In this document: piece after piece, positions 7,720 to 18,471 of the stretch
How positions within the stretch are numbered: the stretch's first letter is position 1
How the letters are laid out: the number at the start of each line of letters is the position of its first letter
Source: Neoalteromonas arenosi
GTDB taxonomy: Bacteria; Pseudomonadota; Gammaproteobacteria; Enterobacterales; Alteromonadaceae
DNA length: 64,000 nucleotides
Direction: 5' to 3'
NCBI RefSeq assembly: GCF_030362855.1
Contig: NZ_JAUCBP010000007.1
Coordinates: 1 to 64,000 of the forward strand
Made by a program: the position numbers and the translations under genes
The notes under the pieces: generated by a model
Seen by the model: only the letters and a program-made list of their open reading frames with translations
Told to the model about the DNA's origin: nothing
The model's database searches: none

Positions 7720-8256
7720 GTGAGTACTGAGTATATTAAATCGGTTGTTAAAACCATCCCCAACTACCCAAAACCGGGTATTCAGTTTCGCGATGTAACC
7801 AGTGTTTTAGAGGATCATCAGGCCTTCTCTAGCTGTATTGCATTAATGGTCGAAAAATTTGGCCCGATGAACTTTGATAAGGTTGCAGGTACTGAAGCGC
7901 GCGGCTTCTTATTCGGCGCACCCTTGGCTATTGAGTTAGGGATTGGCTTTATACCTGTACGTAAGCCAGGAAAGTTACCGCGTGAAGTTATTTCCGAAAG
8001 CTACGAACTTGAGTACGGTATGGATACAATGGAAATCCACAAAGATGCAGTTAAGCCTGGTGAGCGCGTACTCATGATTGACGATCTGCTCGCGACGGGT
8101 GGCACCATGGTTGCAACAGCGAACTTGATTAAGAGCCTCGGTGGTATTGTCGAGCATGCCGGTTTTGTTATCTCTCTACCTGATATTGGCGGTGCAGCTA
8201 GATTGGCAGAGCAGGGGATTTCTAGCTTTGCACTTTGTGAATTTGAAGGCGAATAA
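7720..8256 (+). CDS. apt: Adenine phosphoribosyltransferase
   Basis: 178-residue type I phosphoribosyltransferase that makes AMP from adenine and PRPP (purine salvage, cytosol). The family signature [15 protein letters not shown] lies near the N-terminus, [14 protein letters not shown] near residue 57, and the PRPP-binding loop [14 protein letters not shown] near 118. The start codon is GTG. dnaX begins 8 bp after its stop, as in the apt-dnaX order of E. coli. Confidence 0.97.
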   Translation: MSTEYIKSVVKTIPNYPKPGIQFRDVTSVLEDHQAFSSCIALMVEKFGPMNFDKVAGTEARGFLFGAPLAIELGIGFIPVRKPGKLPREVISESYELEYGMDTMEIHKDAVKPGERVLMIDDLLATGGTMVATANLIKSLGGIVEHAGFVISLPDIGGAARLAEQGISSFALCEFEGE

Positions 8257-8264
8257 TTAATTGC

Positions 8265-10445
8265 ATGAGTTACCAAGTCCTAGCCCGAAAGTGGCGTCCG
8301 CGAAAATTCTCTGAACTGGTTGGTCAGGAGCACGTTGTCGCGGCGATTTCGAACGCGCTGGATAACAATCGCCTGCACCATGCCTATCTGTTTACTGGCA
8401 CGCGAGGTGTTGGTAAAACAACAATAGCGCGAATCTTTGCTAAAAGCCTTAATTGCGAAACTGGTCAAAGTGCCAACCCTTGCGGGAAGTGCGGGACGTG
8501 TCTAGACATTGAGCAGGGGCGTTTTGTCGACCTGCTTGAAATTGATGCGGCATCTCGCACTAAAGTCGAAGATACGCGAGAACTGCTCGACAATGTACAA
8601 TATCGTCCGACTAAGGGTGACTACAAAGTTTATTTGATTGACGAGGTTCACATGCTGTCTAAGCATAGTTTTAATGCTTTGCTTAAGACACTGGAAGAGC
8701 CTCCGCCACACGTTAAATTTTTATTGGCGACGACTGACCCGCAAAAATTACCCATTACAATTTTGTCGCGCTGTTTGCAGTTCAATCTAAAAGCACTGTC
8801 TAGAGAGCAAATAAGCCAGCAACTAGCGCACGTGTTAGGGGCTGAGAATCTTAATTTCGAAATGCCGGCATTGAATTTAATTGCACGGGCAGCGCAAGGC
8901 AGTATGCGTGATGCCTTGAGTTTAACTGATCAAGCGATTGCACAAGGTGACAATCAAGTTACTCAAAGCGTTGTCACCGATATGCTCGGTTTATTGGATC
9001 GCAACCACATATTACGGCTCGCCCAGAGTTTAGCCACTAAACAAAATCAGCAAGTATTGGATATCGTTGCCGAGCTAGCTACCCAAGCGCCTGACTTTGC
9101 GCAAGTGTTGAACGAACTCAATGCGACTTTGCATCAAATTGCTTTGACACAAATTGTCCCAGACGCATGTCGATTAGAGACTACCCATGCGAAAGCGATT
9201 TATCAGCTAGCCAAAACGTTTACACCGGAACATGTGCAATTACTCTACCAAATGGGGGTTGAGGGTTTACGCACGTTAAATTACGCACCGGATCCGCAAT
9301 CTGGAGTGGAAATGGTGTTGATGCGCATGTTGGCGTTTTCACCCAGTGCTGAGCTAGCCAATGTTGAGCGGATTATTCAGAACCCTCCAGCACAAAATTC
9401 GAGCGAGCCTCGAGTCCTGACTCGCGAACCTGAGTCAGTATCTGATAGCGTCGATACTCACCCTGAGCATATACACCCAGGTGAGCAATCAAATTCAGAA
9501 TTTAACGCGAGTTCTGATACAAGTGATATTGACGTGGCAGCGCACGACGATTTAATTGGCCAACAGCATGCGATCGAGCAGCAGGCTGAGCAAATGCGGC
9601 AGTCTGCTGAAGTCGCACGGCATGATTCGATGGCACAAGCCAATGAACCAGTAATGCAATCTGAGCCAATACAGCCAGAGCCAACAGTGCCGAAAGAGCC
9701 GAGTCAAGACGATGCGAATTTAGCGCGCACTAAAGCAATGCTAGAAATGCAGCAACGTATGATGCGCGGTTTAGAACAAGAGGCGCCAGATAATTCAAAA
9801 AAGTGTGAACCTGAGGTTGAACCCACGCCCGAAGCTAGCGTGGATTTCAGTGCGAATATGCTCGAAGAGCAAGCGCCTCAGGTTGATTCGGAAGAAGAAA
9901 AACAAATGGCTTGCGTGCCTCAAGAACACGTTGAAGATGTCGTTGAGCCACAATCGGCTGCTGCGGACGTCGTTGAAGACGTTGTTAATGACCCTACAGA
10001 ACAAGAGACGGTGGCCGCAAACGAGGATATTCAGCCGTTTTTATCTAATGGCGATAAGTTAACGTCAGCCGGCCAAATTGACCGTTGGTCCGCAACTATT
10101 AGCGATCTTGATGTGGCAGGTTTAGTTAAGCAAATCGCGATTCATTCGAGCTTCGTACAGCAAGGTGATTCAGTAACATTGACGCTAGACAATGAGCAGC
10201 AACACTTACTGAGTGATAGTGCTAAAAATCAACTAGCGCAAGCCTTGCGCACAAGGCTGAACGCGCCCATAGTGTTATCAATAAATGTGGGCGAACCAGA
10301 ACGAACACCCTTTACCATTCAAAAATCAATCGATCAGATGCGTCACCAATATGCCTGTGAGATCGTGGATAGTGATCCTGCCATCGAGCAATTGCTCAGT
10401 GCATTCAACGGCACAGTTTTATCTGACAGCATCGAACCACAATAG
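8265..10445 (+). CDS. dnaX: DNA polymerase III subunits tau and gamma
   Basis: 726-residue tau subunit of the DNA polymerase III clamp loader. The AAA+ region shows Walker [10 protein letters not shown] near 45, a zinc site CGKCGTC near 74 with an earlier Cys, the DExH box IDEVHML near 126 and the SRC motif near 168. After about residue 370 comes a long acidic, Gln/Glu-rich linker, unusually extended, then the C-terminal tau domain that binds DnaB and polymerase alpha. An in-frame A_AAA_AAG heptamer at 9797-9803 should let part of the ribosomes shift to -1 and stop at once, giving a gamma form of about 514 residues. It lies in an apt-dnaX-ybaB operon. Confidence 0.97.
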   Translation: MSYQVLARKWRPRKFSELVGQEHVVAAISNALDNNRLHHAYLFTGTRGVGKTTIARIFAKSLNCETGQSANPCGKCGTCLDIEQGRFVDLLEIDAASRTKVEDTRELLDNVQYRPTKGDYKVYLIDEVHMLSKHSFNALLKTLEEPPPHVKFLLATTDPQKLPITILSRCLQFNLKALSREQISQQLAHVLGAENLNFEMPALNLIARAAQGSMRDALSLTDQAIAQGDNQVTQSVVTDMLGLLDRNHILRLAQSLATKQNQQVLDIVAELATQAPDFAQVLNELNATLHQIALTQIVPDACRLETTHAKAIYQLAKTFTPEHVQLLYQMGVEGLRTLNYAPDPQSGVEMVLMRMLAFSPSAELANVERIIQNPPAQNSSEPRVLTREPESVSDSVDTHPEHIHPGEQSNSEFNASSDTSDIDVAAHDDLIGQQHAIEQQAEQMRQSAEVARHDSMAQANEPVMQSEPIQPEPTVPKEPSQDDANLARTKAMLEMQQRMMRGLEQEAPDNSKKCEPEVEPTPEASVDFSANMLEEQAPQVDSEEEKQMACVPQEHVEDVVEPQSAAADVVEDVVNDPTEQETVAANEDIQPFLSNGDKLTSAGQIDRWSATISDLDVAGLVKQIAIHSSFVQQGDSVTLTLDNEQQHLLSDSAKNQLAQALRTRLNAPIVLSINVGEPERTPFTIQKSIDQMRHQYACEIVDSDPAIEQLLSAFNGTVLSDSIEPQ
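9778..9842 (+). promoter_or_regulatory. Candidate programmed -1 frameshift site in dnaX
   Basis: The heptamer AAAAAAG (9797-9803) is positioned as A_AAA_AAG in the dnaX frame, the same sequence and phase as the E. coli site. After slippage the -1 frame reads GTG then TGA (9806-9808). An SD-like AAGAGG (9778-9783) lies 13 bases upstream. Downstream are small hairpins AACC/GGTT (9809-9819) and CACGC/GCGTG (9824-9842); these are weaker than the E. coli stimulatory stem. Confidence 0.75.
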
Positions 10446-10459
10446 TTAGGAGATACAAA

Positions 10460-10786
10460 ATGTTTAAAGGCGGTATGGGCAACATTATGAAACAGGCCCA
10501 ACAAATGCAGGAAAAAATGCAAAAGGCCCAAGAAGAACTACAATCTATCGAAGTCGTAGGAGAGGCTGGTGCAGGCATGGTTAAAGTCACTATGACTTGC
10601 AATCACAATGTGCGCCGCGTAGAGATTGACCCTAGTTTGATGGATGACGACAAGGAAATGATCGAAGACTTGATGGCGGCCGCTACCAATGATGCAGTGC
10701 GTCGGGTGCAGACTACGAGCCAAGAAAAAATGTCAGCGGTAACTGGCGGTATGCAAATGCCTCCTGGCTTCAAGATGCCATTTTAG
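10460..10786 (+). CDS. ybaB: YbaB/EbfC nucleoid-associated protein
   Basis: 108-residue YbaB/EbfC family protein, a small dimeric DNA-binding protein. The typical start is seen: [24 protein letters not shown] forms a Met/Gln-rich helix (about residues 4-27), followed by the [15 protein letters not shown] strand region and the helix [22 protein letters not shown] precedes the ATG, and the gene follows dnaX by 14 bp. In most gammaproteobacteria recR comes next; here a 4.2-kb insert separates them. Confidence 0.95.
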   Translation: MFKGGMGNIMKQAQQMQEKMQKAQEELQSIEVVGEAGAGMVKVTMTCNHNVRRVEIDPSLMDDDKEMIEDLMAAATNDAVRRVQTTSQEKMSAVTGGMQMPPGFKMPF

Positions 10787-11006
10787 TTTTACTCCAGAGA
10801 ATTTGAAGCCTGCAGCAATTGTAAATATTTTGTATTGATGAATACGATGCTAGTTTGCTCATCTACTTAACCGTGGCTGGGATGCGCTCTTTTTGGGCCA
10901 GTTGAATATTGATTTCGTTACTAAGCGCGACTTCTCGAAACTTAAATTATTGGTGGCGATTAATAATCTAACAATAAATTCAGCCTCTTAATAAAGGTAA
11001 TGTAAC

Positions 11007-11573
11007 TTGACCCTTTTAGAAAGACTTAGAATTGAAACACATGAGCTTCACAAAGAGCTAGAGTCAAAATACCCATTTAATCGATTACTTTCAAAAGAGC
11101 TTTCTGCACGGGATTACGCTTGTGTTCTTAGATGTTTGAACGCTTGGTATGAAGAAATCGAACCTGAGATTCTCAAGGTCTGTGAGTTGGATGTGAATGT
11201 CGTAACAAAGTACGAGGCGTCAACGCCGTTTCTGCATATGGACCTCAAAGCCTTAGGTGAAACTCCACAAAAACAATTATCAGCGTTGCAGGCACTCCCC
11301 CTTAATTCAGAGCTTGTACTCGGCTACCTATATGTTGTGCTAGGAAGTGCTAACGGGGCGACTCAAATTAAACGTCATATGCAAAAGAATAACATGAAGC
11401 TGCCGGTTAACTTTTACACAAAAAGTGTCAACGATATATTAATTTGGAAATCTTTTGTCGAAGATTTAAAAGTGAGAGATAAGACTTTCACTGAACAGCA
11501 AAAGAAGGATGTGATTCAAGGCGCTAGTAGTGCATTTGAATCATTGATTAATATCAATTCTCTTTTGAGCTAA
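11007..11573 (+). CDS. bphO: Biliverdin-producing heme oxygenase
   Basis: 188-residue protein of the bacterial heme oxygenase (HemO/BphO) family, which opens heme to biliverdin, CO and iron. The N-terminal helix RIETHELHKELE carries the expected heme-ligand His region (near residue 10-13). YLYVVLGSANGATQIKRH (about residues 111-128) matches the conserved distal-helix motif with glycines over the heme. The start codon is TTG with AAAGG 9 bp upstream. It converges on the phytochrome gene and their stop codons overlap by 4 bp, so it most likely supplies the biliverdin chromophore. Confidence 0.88.
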   Translation: MTLLERLRIETHELHKELESKYPFNRLLSKELSARDYACVLRCLNAWYEEIEPEILKVCELDVNVVTKYEASTPFLHMDLKALGETPQKQLSALQALPLNSELVLGYLYVVLGSANGATQIKRHMQKNNMKLPVNFYTKSVNDILIWKSFVEDLKVRDKTFTEQQKKDVIQGASSAFESLININSLLS

Positions 11574-14500
11574 TTTTGATCTGATTGGCCACTTTCGAAT
11601 ATCTCTGACAAGTCTTTCAGAGAGAATGGTTTATAGAGTAGTCTGTAGACATGGACCCCTCTTTTACGAAGAGAACCATTGTCTTTTGTCACATCCCCAG
11701 TCATCAATATCACTTTGGTTGATATTCCTGCTGGTATTTCTAAAATCACATCCTCGCCAGATTTTCCGGGCATTTGCGAATCTATCATCAGATAATCAAA
11801 GTGATTAGACTTAAGAGTCTGAATAACTCTTTGGCCTGAAGACAGCGTTTGAACTTCAAATCCGAGGGTCTCTAGCTGCATAGCTACCAACTCTCTTATT
11901 TCCTGTTCGTCATCAACAATTAGTATGTTGCATGTACCCGCTTTGTTAATCGGTGACTTTGTTGGTTTGATTACTTTTTTAGGGTTTTGGGCAGTCTCTA
12001 TGGTCAGAGATACAGTGGTGCCTTTGCCTCTCTCAGAGCGAATATTTAACTCTCCTCCGTTATCTGACAATAGGCGCTTAGATACGGTAAGTCCTAACCC
12101 AGTTCCTTCACCTCTAGGTTTAGTTGTATAAAAAGGATGAAAAACCTTCTCTAGATTCGATTGGGATATACCTTCTCCTTTATCAACAATGTCGATGGTA
12201 AGTTTGTTTTTTTTAATTCCCTGTTTTATTTCGACATGTTTATACGGTGAATCCTCAAGTGCGTGTATGGCGTTTGTAATAATATTTACCAACACCTGTT
12301 GTAAAACGCTTTTATCAATTGCACACCAAGCTACGGCTTGATCGGTTTCGTAATGTAAAGTGAAACCTTTAGGGCTATATAACTCTCTCATGAGTTCAAC
12401 AATTTCATTAACTGCTTCGTCAATGTTGCATATGGCCCCAGTAGTTGATTCCGCGGTACGTCGACTAATACTTTTTAAACCGGCAACAATTTTTTTAATC
12501 CTCTCGCTAGCGGCCCTTGCTCTCTCATTATGTTTACGAGCGACTTCAAAAGTACCAGCAGATTCCAAGAGCTCATGTGATTGTAACTCTAAGCTGTTCA
12601 TTATTATTGCCAGAGGATTATTGATTTCGTGACCCACCGTTGCCGCCATTTCGCCCAAAGATATTAATCTACTGTGTTCAACTTGCGTGGTATCCTGGGC
12701 GATGTCAGAATTTAGGTTCCATACTTCATCAGTAATATCGATATTCGTGCCAACGATTTGCAGAACTTCTCCGGATTCAGATAATACCGGTTTTGCATGC
12801 GCTCTTATTAGGCGCACCCCTTTTCGTGGATGTCTGATATGAAAACTTGCTTGAAAGGGCTTTTTTTCATAGACATTTTTCTCAAATCTTGATGCGGTGT
12901 GTTCTCTATCCTCTTCTAGCAAAGCACTTCTCCACGCATCATACGTTCCACTAAAGTTACTTTTGTTGATCCCGTAAATGCGGAACATTGATTCATTCCA
13001 GAGCAATGAGCCATTTTTAAAGTTAAGCCACCAGAGGCCAATATCGCTTGTTTCCGAAATTAACTCTAATTCATGCTGTCTTCTCTTTTGGACCAGTATT
13101 AAGTACGCTTCTTTTAAACGTTCACTGAGTAAGTGAATTACTTTTTTATCGGCTTCAGTCCACTCTTTGGACTCTGTGTCCATTTTTTCTTGCCACAGTG
13201 CAAAAGAACGTCGTGGTGACAGGGTCTCCACATCATTTAGTTTTGTGAATTCCTTCGTTGTTGGGTTGCCTGCCCAATTTACGATACTTGTGACCACATT
13301 TCTAAATAGAATTATGTAAGCTGTACTGTCTTTATTTTGAGGCGTCGTATTATTGGTTATGGGTATTACACAAACACCAGCACAACGATTCAACAATTTA
13401 CTGTCATTTGAAATGTGCCCAATATTTTCAGAAGTAATCCAAGTGTTTTCAGGGCACGTTAACTCAAATAATTTACCAAAAAGCTTTTCTGACGTTGTAT
13501 TACCGAACTTTTGTATATTATTCCCGATAATCAACGCAGCTCCGTCAGATTCAGTTAATCTAAGCAATTCAGATACAAAAGCATCTGCAGTGTCAGGACT
13601 TTCAATTATCTTCAAAAGACGGTCTAACGCTAAAAAGTCCACAGCTCGTTGCTGTTTCTTTGATACGGCTAAGTTTTCTAGTTTTTCAATATATAATGAT
13701 GTAATCGATGCTAGTGATGAACATAATTGTCTTTCGTTAAAGTTAAGAATCTTTGCGCCTGAATAATGATGGCATGCAATAAGTCCCCACAACTTCTCTT
13801 CAACCATGATCGACATGACTAAAGTCGCCTTAACCCCCATGTTTTGGAGGTATTTTATATGCATAGGTGAAATACTGCGTGAGTCGACCAATGTTAAATC
13901 AATAGGCTCTAAAATATCGGAGTGGGTGATAATCACGGATGGTATATAGTCGACATCTGCAATCAGGCGCGTTAGCTTTGTTGAGTAAAGTTTGCGCGCT
14001 TGAGCTGGAATGTCGGTATGTGGATAGTGTAGACCTAGAAAAGCTTCAAGATGATTGAGTTTACTCTCAGCAACAACCTCCCCATTCCAATGCTTGTCGA
14101 ATCGGTAAACCATGCATCTATCATATAGAGTGTACTTTCTAATATTATTTGCGATGCAAGTAAAAATTTCTTGCGGAGTGGAGCACTTTTCATACGACTC
14201 GATGAAGTTCTGAACGAATGGTTCATTGCTCTGCACGTGATGTAAATTATGCGATGCGGATTCAAGCTCTAGACACAGCCTGTTGTGAGGAAGCTCTGTG
14301 ATATTAACAGAATATTTATGCTTATTAATTACTACTTCTGTTTGACTGGTATTTGAAGATAATATGTCGAAAGAAGAAAACACCGTTAACTCAAATAGCT
14401 TCTTACCAAGGAAATGTTTAGGGGGTTTGTCAATTAGTGCTGGGAAATTATCAGAAAATCCACATATCTTTTTTTTACTATCCAGAATGATAATGAAGGC

Positions 14501-14578
14501 GTGAGGTTGAATTGCGCCGGGAATATGTATCGGTTCTTGGTCACAATTGTCGATAGTTACCTGTTTTCTGATGTTCAT
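11570..14578 (-). CDS. bphP: Bacteriophytochrome hybrid histidine kinase with receiver domain
   Basis: 1002-residue red/far-red photoreceptor. Starting at the ATG at 14578, Cys12 in TIDNCDQEPIHIPG is the expected biliverdin attachment site. Domains in order: PAS (1-110); GAF (about 125-300, with the hallmark DIPAQARKLY near 189 and SRSISPMHIKYLQNMGV); PHY (about 310-500, tongue motif SPRRSFALW near 455); a further PAS with PAC (510-625); HisKA with His650 in GHEINNPL; an HATPase_c domain (DKGEGIS, GTGLGL); and a C-terminal receiver with DDE and phospho-acceptor Asp933 in MIDSQMPGKSG. The usual IQPHG reads IQPHA. An ATG at 14626 would add 16 residues; bacteriophytochromes normally begin close to the Cys, so 14578 is preferred. 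Base composition looks more AT-rich than its neighbours. Confidence 0.93.
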   Translation of the reverse strand: MNIRKQVTIDNCDQEPIHIPGAIQPHAFIIILDSKKKICGFSDNFPALIDKPPKHFLGKKLFELTVFSSFDILSSNTSQTEVVINKHKYSVNITELPHNRLCLELESASHNLHHVQSNEPFVQNFIESYEKCSTPQEIFTCIANNIRKYTLYDRCMVYRFDKHWNGEVVAESKLNHLEAFLGLHYPHTDIPAQARKLYSTKLTRLIADVDYIPSVIITHSDILEPIDLTLVDSRSISPMHIKYLQNMGVKATLVMSIMVEEKLWGLIACHHYSGAKILNFNERQLCSSLASITSLYIEKLENLAVSKKQQRAVDFLALDRLLKIIESPDTADAFVSELLRLTESDGAALIIGNNIQKFGNTTSEKLFGKLFELTCPENTWITSENIGHISNDSKLLNRCAGVCVIPITNNTTPQNKDSTAYIILFRNVVTSIVNWAGNPTTKEFTKLNDVETLSPRRSFALWQEKMDTESKEWTEADKKVIHLLSERLKEAYLILVQKRRQHELELISETSDIGLWWLNFKNGSLLWNESMFRIYGINKSNFSGTYDAWRSALLEEDREHTASRFEKNVYEKKPFQASFHIRHPRKGVRLIRAHAKPVLSESGEVLQIVGTNIDITDEVWNLNSDIAQDTTQVEHSRLISLGEMAATVGHEINNPLAIIMNSLELQSHELLESAGTFEVARKHNERARAASERIKKIVAGLKSISRRTAESTTGAICNIDEAVNEIVELMRELYSPKGFTLHYETDQAVAWCAIDKSVLQQVLVNIITNAIHALEDSPYKHVEIKQGIKKNKLTIDIVDKGEGISQSNLEKVFHPFYTTKPRGEGTGLGLTVSKRLLSDNGGELNIRSERGKGTTVSLTIETAQNPKKVIKPTKSPINKAGTCNILIVDDEQEIRELVAMQLETLGFEVQTLSSGQRVIQTLKSNHFDYLMIDSQMPGKSGEDVILEIPAGISTKVILMTGDVTKDNGSLRKRGVHVYRLLYKPFSLKDLSEIFESGQSDQN

Positions 14579-14993
14579 AGGGTTGGGCAGCCACAAATAT
14601 AAGCATTTCTCACATCGTCTGGCCAAAGTATAGTCTAAAAAACAATATGTCCAGTTAATACCGTTCGCGTACTTTTAGGAATCATATACGCTGCGTTAAA
14701 AGGGACTTACTATTTTTTGTTCAAAGTAAGTGCCAGCGCGCGAAAGAGCCCGACTAACGCGTTGGTCCTTACTTATAAAACTTTTTTCACTATTTAAAAA
14801 TAAGATCGTGGATTTATTCTTGTTGCTTAAGGCATACTTCTTTAAAATAACGCATGAACTTCCTGAAATTGATACTGAGGATGTCACGTGATACAAAGTT
14901 CATGACCCTCCTTACTGCTAAGGGCATCACTTTGTTTATTAACGATTACATCGCATCGTTTGGTTTCAAAATTCTGTTTTCATTGGACTACGC
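14579..14993. other. Intergenic region between bphP and recR
   Basis: An AT-rich divergent region that should hold the bphP promoter (minus) and a recR promoter (plus). An inverted pair ACTTAC (14705-14710) / GTAAGT (14726-14731) is present, and TTACTTATAAAAC nearby partly repeats it. A 66-codon minus-strand frame at 14696-14896 has no protein-like features. No transposase remnant or clear flanking direct repeat was found. Confidence 0.55.
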
Positions 14994-15599
14994 ATGAGCA
15001 AAAGTTTTAGTCCGTTACTCAGTGAGCTAATCGAAGCGCTACGCGTTCTACCCGGAGTCGGTGGCAAAAGCGCCCAGCGTATGGCGTTTAGTTTATTGGA
15101 ACGCAACCGCGACGGTGCTTTGCGATTAAGCAAAGTGTTGCACGATGCTATGGAGCACATTGGCAATTGCACCCAATGCCGCACCTTTACAGAGAAAAAC
15201 TTGTGCGACATATGTGCTCACCCCACACGAGGTAGTGCCGACACCATCTGTATTGTCGAGGCTCCTCAGGATGTGTTGGCAATTGAGCAAACCTCACAAT
15301 TCAAGGGGCGTTATTTCGTTTTAATGGGGCATTTATCACCGCTTGATGGCATCGGTCCTGAACAGATTGGGCTTGATGTATTGGCTGAGCAGCTTGATGC
15401 CGGTGGTGTGAACGAAGTTATCGTGGCTACTAACCCAACCGTAGAGGGCGAGGCAACATCACATTACATTGCGGAGATGTGTCGCAAACGCAGTATTAGT
15501 GCTTCGCGTATTGCGCACGGGGTGCCCGTTGGTGGTGAACTTGAGTACATCGATGGCAATACACTTGGACACGCGCTGTCTGGCCGAAGAGGAATTTAG
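14994..15599 (+). CDS. recR: Recombination mediator RecR
   Basis: 201-residue RecR, which works with RecF and RecO to load RecA on gapped DNA. An N-terminal helix-hairpin-helix ([19 protein letters not shown], about 12-30), a C4 zinc finger ([16 protein letters not shown], 57-72) and a Toprim domain ([31 protein letters not shown]) are all present at family length. In E. coli it follows ybaB directly; here it is 4.2 kb away with its own upstream region. Confidence 0.97.
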   Translation: MSKSFSPLLSELIEALRVLPGVGGKSAQRMAFSLLERNRDGALRLSKVLHDAMEHIGNCTQCRTFTEKNLCDICAHPTRGSADTICIVEAPQDVLAIEQTSQFKGRYFVLMGHLSPLDGIGPEQIGLDVLAEQLDAGGVNEVIVATNPTVEGEATSHYIAEMCRKRSISASRIAHGVPVGGELEYIDGNTLGHALSGRRGI

Positions 15600-15652
15600 G
15601 CCAACTCGGCGTTTTTATCACTCTTACCCTAGCGAAAAAATCCTCAACCGAG

Positions 15653-15680
15653 GTTGAAAAATTTCTCCTTGACCACACTT
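15653..15680 (+). promoter_or_regulatory. Candidate sigma32 heat-shock promoter of htpG
   Basis: GTTGAAA (15653-15659), 13-bp spacer, CCACACTT (15673-15680) resembles the sigma32 pattern CTTGAAA-N13/14-CCCCATNT with 6 of 7 and about 6 of 8 matches. It ends about 46 bp before the htpG start. The palindrome TCAACCGAGGTTGA (15643-15656) overlaps its -35 and may be the end of the recR transcript. Confidence 0.5.
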
Positions 15681-15726
15681 ACTTCGCATACGTAATTCCA
15701 TACTGTTGTTAAGGAGATTAGGTCTT

Positions 15727-17649
15727 ATGTCGCAAGCGGCACACCCAGAGACTCACGGTTTTCAGACTGAAGTAAAACAGCTGTTGCAGCTGATGATCCA
15801 TTCATTGTACTCGAACAAAGAAATATTCTTGCGCGAACTCGTATCAAACGCGGCTGATGCAGCCGACAAGTTGCGTTTTAAAGCATTGTCAAATGATGCG
15901 TTATACGAGAATGATGGTGACTTGAACGTCAAGCTAAGCGTAGATACTGACAAAGGCACGATCACAATATCGGATAACGGTATTGGTATGACACGTGATG
16001 AGGTCATTGAAAACCTCGGTACTATTGCGAAGTCTGGCACCAAAGACTTTTTCAGTCAGCTGACGGGTGACCAAGCCAAAGACTCCAAGCTCATTGGCCA
16101 ATTTGGTGTGGGTTTCTATTCAGCGTTTATTGTTGCGGATCAAGTAACCGTGCGCACGCGAGCTGCCGGTGCTGATAAAGCCCAAGGTGTAGAATGGAGC
16201 TCTGCAGGTGAAGGTGAATTTACTATCGCCGATATCGAAAAAGAGGATCGTGGAACTGAAATCACATTGCATGTGCGTGAAGAGGAAAAAGAGTTTGTTA
16301 ACGATTGGAAGTTACGCTCAATTGTCGGCAAATACTCTGATCACATCAGCATTCCAGTACTTATGTGGAAAGCGCCTACCGAAGAAAGAGATGGTCCGGA
16401 CGGCGAAAAAATCCCAGCACAACCAGGCGAATGGGAAGCGGTAAATAAAGCGACAGCGCTTTGGACGCGTGATAAATCAGAAATCACTGATGAAGAATAT
16501 CAAGAGTTTTACAAGCATGTGTCACATGACTTTGCTGATCCTCTAGCGTGGTCTCACAATCGCGTAGAAGGTAAAACTGAATACACTAGTTTGTTGTATA
16601 TTCCCAGCAAAGCGCCATTTGATATGTGGAATCGCGAGCACAAGCACGGCTTGAAGCTGTATGTTCAGCGCGTATTTATTATGGATGATGCTGAGCAGTT
16701 TATGCCGACGTACTTGCGTTTCGTCAAAGGCTTACTCGACAGCAATGATTTACCACTCAATGTCTCGCGCGAGATATTACAAGACAATAAAGTATCTCAA
16801 GCATTGCGCCAAGGCTGTACTAAGCGCGTATTGCAAATGCTAGAGCGTATGGCGAAAAACGATGCTGAGAAGTATCAGGCCTTTTGGACTGAATTTGGTA
16901 ATGCCCTAAAAGAAGGTCCTGCGGAAGATTTTGCTAATCGTGAAAAGATTGCTGGACTATTGCGGTTTGCATCGACAGAGAATGACTCGAGCGTGCAAAA
17001 TGTATCATTAGATGACTACATTGCGCGCATGAAAGAAGGTCAGGATAAAATTTACTTTGTCACAGCTGACAGCTATCAAGCGGCCAAGAATAGCCCGCAC
17101 TTAGAGATCTTCCGCAAGAAAGGGATTGAAGTGTTGTTATTGTCTGAGCGTATTGATGAGTGGTTGATGTCACACTTGACTGAGTACAAAGAGAAACAAC
17201 TACAGTCGATTGCACGCAGTGACGTAGATTTATCAGCACTTGATGATGACGAAAGCAAACAAGCGCAAGAAGAAGCCGAAAAAGAAGTAGAAGGCGTTCT
17301 AGAGCGCCTTAAAACCGCTTTAGGTGATAAAGTTATCGATACTAAATTTACTCATCGTCTGACTGATTCGCCAGCAGTTATTGTGGCTGACGACAATGGC
17401 ATGACGACACAGATGATGAAGCTTATGCAAGCTGCGGGACAGCCTGTCCCAGAAGTGAAGTATCATTTCGAAGTCAATCCAGAGCACGCATTAGTTAAAC
17501 GGATTGCCGAAATACAGGACGAAGAGGCATTTGCTCAATGGGCTAATGTACTGTTTGATCAAGCCGCACTATCTGAGCAGGGTAGTTTGGAAGATCCTTC
17601 TGCATTCGTGAAGAATCTGAACAGCTTGTTAATGACACTATCTAAATAA
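15727..17649 (+). CDS. htpG: Molecular chaperone HtpG (Hsp90)
   Basis: 640-residue cytosolic Hsp90 homologue. The GHKL ATPase motifs are present: [18 protein letters not shown] near 32, DNGIGMT near 86, GTIAKSGTK near 102 and [15 protein letters not shown] near 127. The middle domain carries [11 protein letters not shown] and the C-terminal dimerisation domain is complete. The start at 15727 follows AAGGAG at 15711-15716; an in-frame codon 21 bp upstream is less likely. A terminator at 17669 ends the unit. Confidence 0.97.
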   Translation: MSQAAHPETHGFQTEVKQLLQLMIHSLYSNKEIFLRELVSNAADAADKLRFKALSNDALYENDGDLNVKLSVDTDKGTITISDNGIGMTRDEVIENLGTIAKSGTKDFFSQLTGDQAKDSKLIGQFGVGFYSAFIVADQVTVRTRAAGADKAQGVEWSSAGEGEFTIADIEKEDRGTEITLHVREEEKEFVNDWKLRSIVGKYSDHISIPVLMWKAPTEERDGPDGEKIPAQPGEWEAVNKATALWTRDKSEITDEEYQEFYKHVSHDFADPLAWSHNRVEGKTEYTSLLYIPSKAPFDMWNREHKHGLKLYVQRVFIMDDAEQFMPTYLRFVKGLLDSNDLPLNVSREILQDNKVSQALRQGCTKRVLQMLERMAKNDAEKYQAFWTEFGNALKEGPAEDFANREKIAGLLRFASTENDSSVQNVSLDDYIARMKEGQDKIYFVTADSYQAAKNSPHLEIFRKKGIEVLLLSERIDEWLMSHLTEYKEKQLQSIARSDVDLSALDDDESKQAQEEAEKEVEGVLERLKTALGDKVIDTKFTHRLTDSPAVIVADDNGMTTQMMKLMQAAGQPVPEVKYHFEVNPEHALVKRIAEIQDEEAFAQWANVLFDQAALSEQGSLEDPSAFVKNLNSLLMTLSK

Positions 17650-17668
17650 GCGCTAATTAACCTTCAAA

Positions 17669-17697
17669 AGGCGAGTCTTAAGACTCGCCTTTTTTTG
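17669..17697 (+). terminator. Rho-independent terminator of htpG
   Basis: Perfect 22-base palindrome with 11-bp arms AGGCGAGTCTT / AAGACTCGCCT followed by a seven-T run. Confidence 0.93.
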
Positions 17698-17783
17698 GCT
17701 TTGATTTTAAGCGTATGCGCAATTAGTCTAATGAATACAGATTATCCGGTGTCTTTCTTGTGTTGCTGGATATGAATGTGTAA

Positions 17784-18467
<684 letters not shown>

Positions 18468-18471
18468 GACT

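Noticed and set aside
13353-13766. 137-codon plus-strand frame antisense to bphP
   Set aside because: Shadow of the phytochrome gene, whose domains are unmistakable.
14696-14896. 66-codon minus-strand frame between bphP and recR
   Set aside because: No ribosome site and no coding character; kept as intergenic DNA.
10787-14993. Mobile element or integration site carrying bphO-bphP
   Set aside because: No transposase, integrase, terminal inverted repeats or flanking direct repeats were found, so only insertion by unknown means is proposed.
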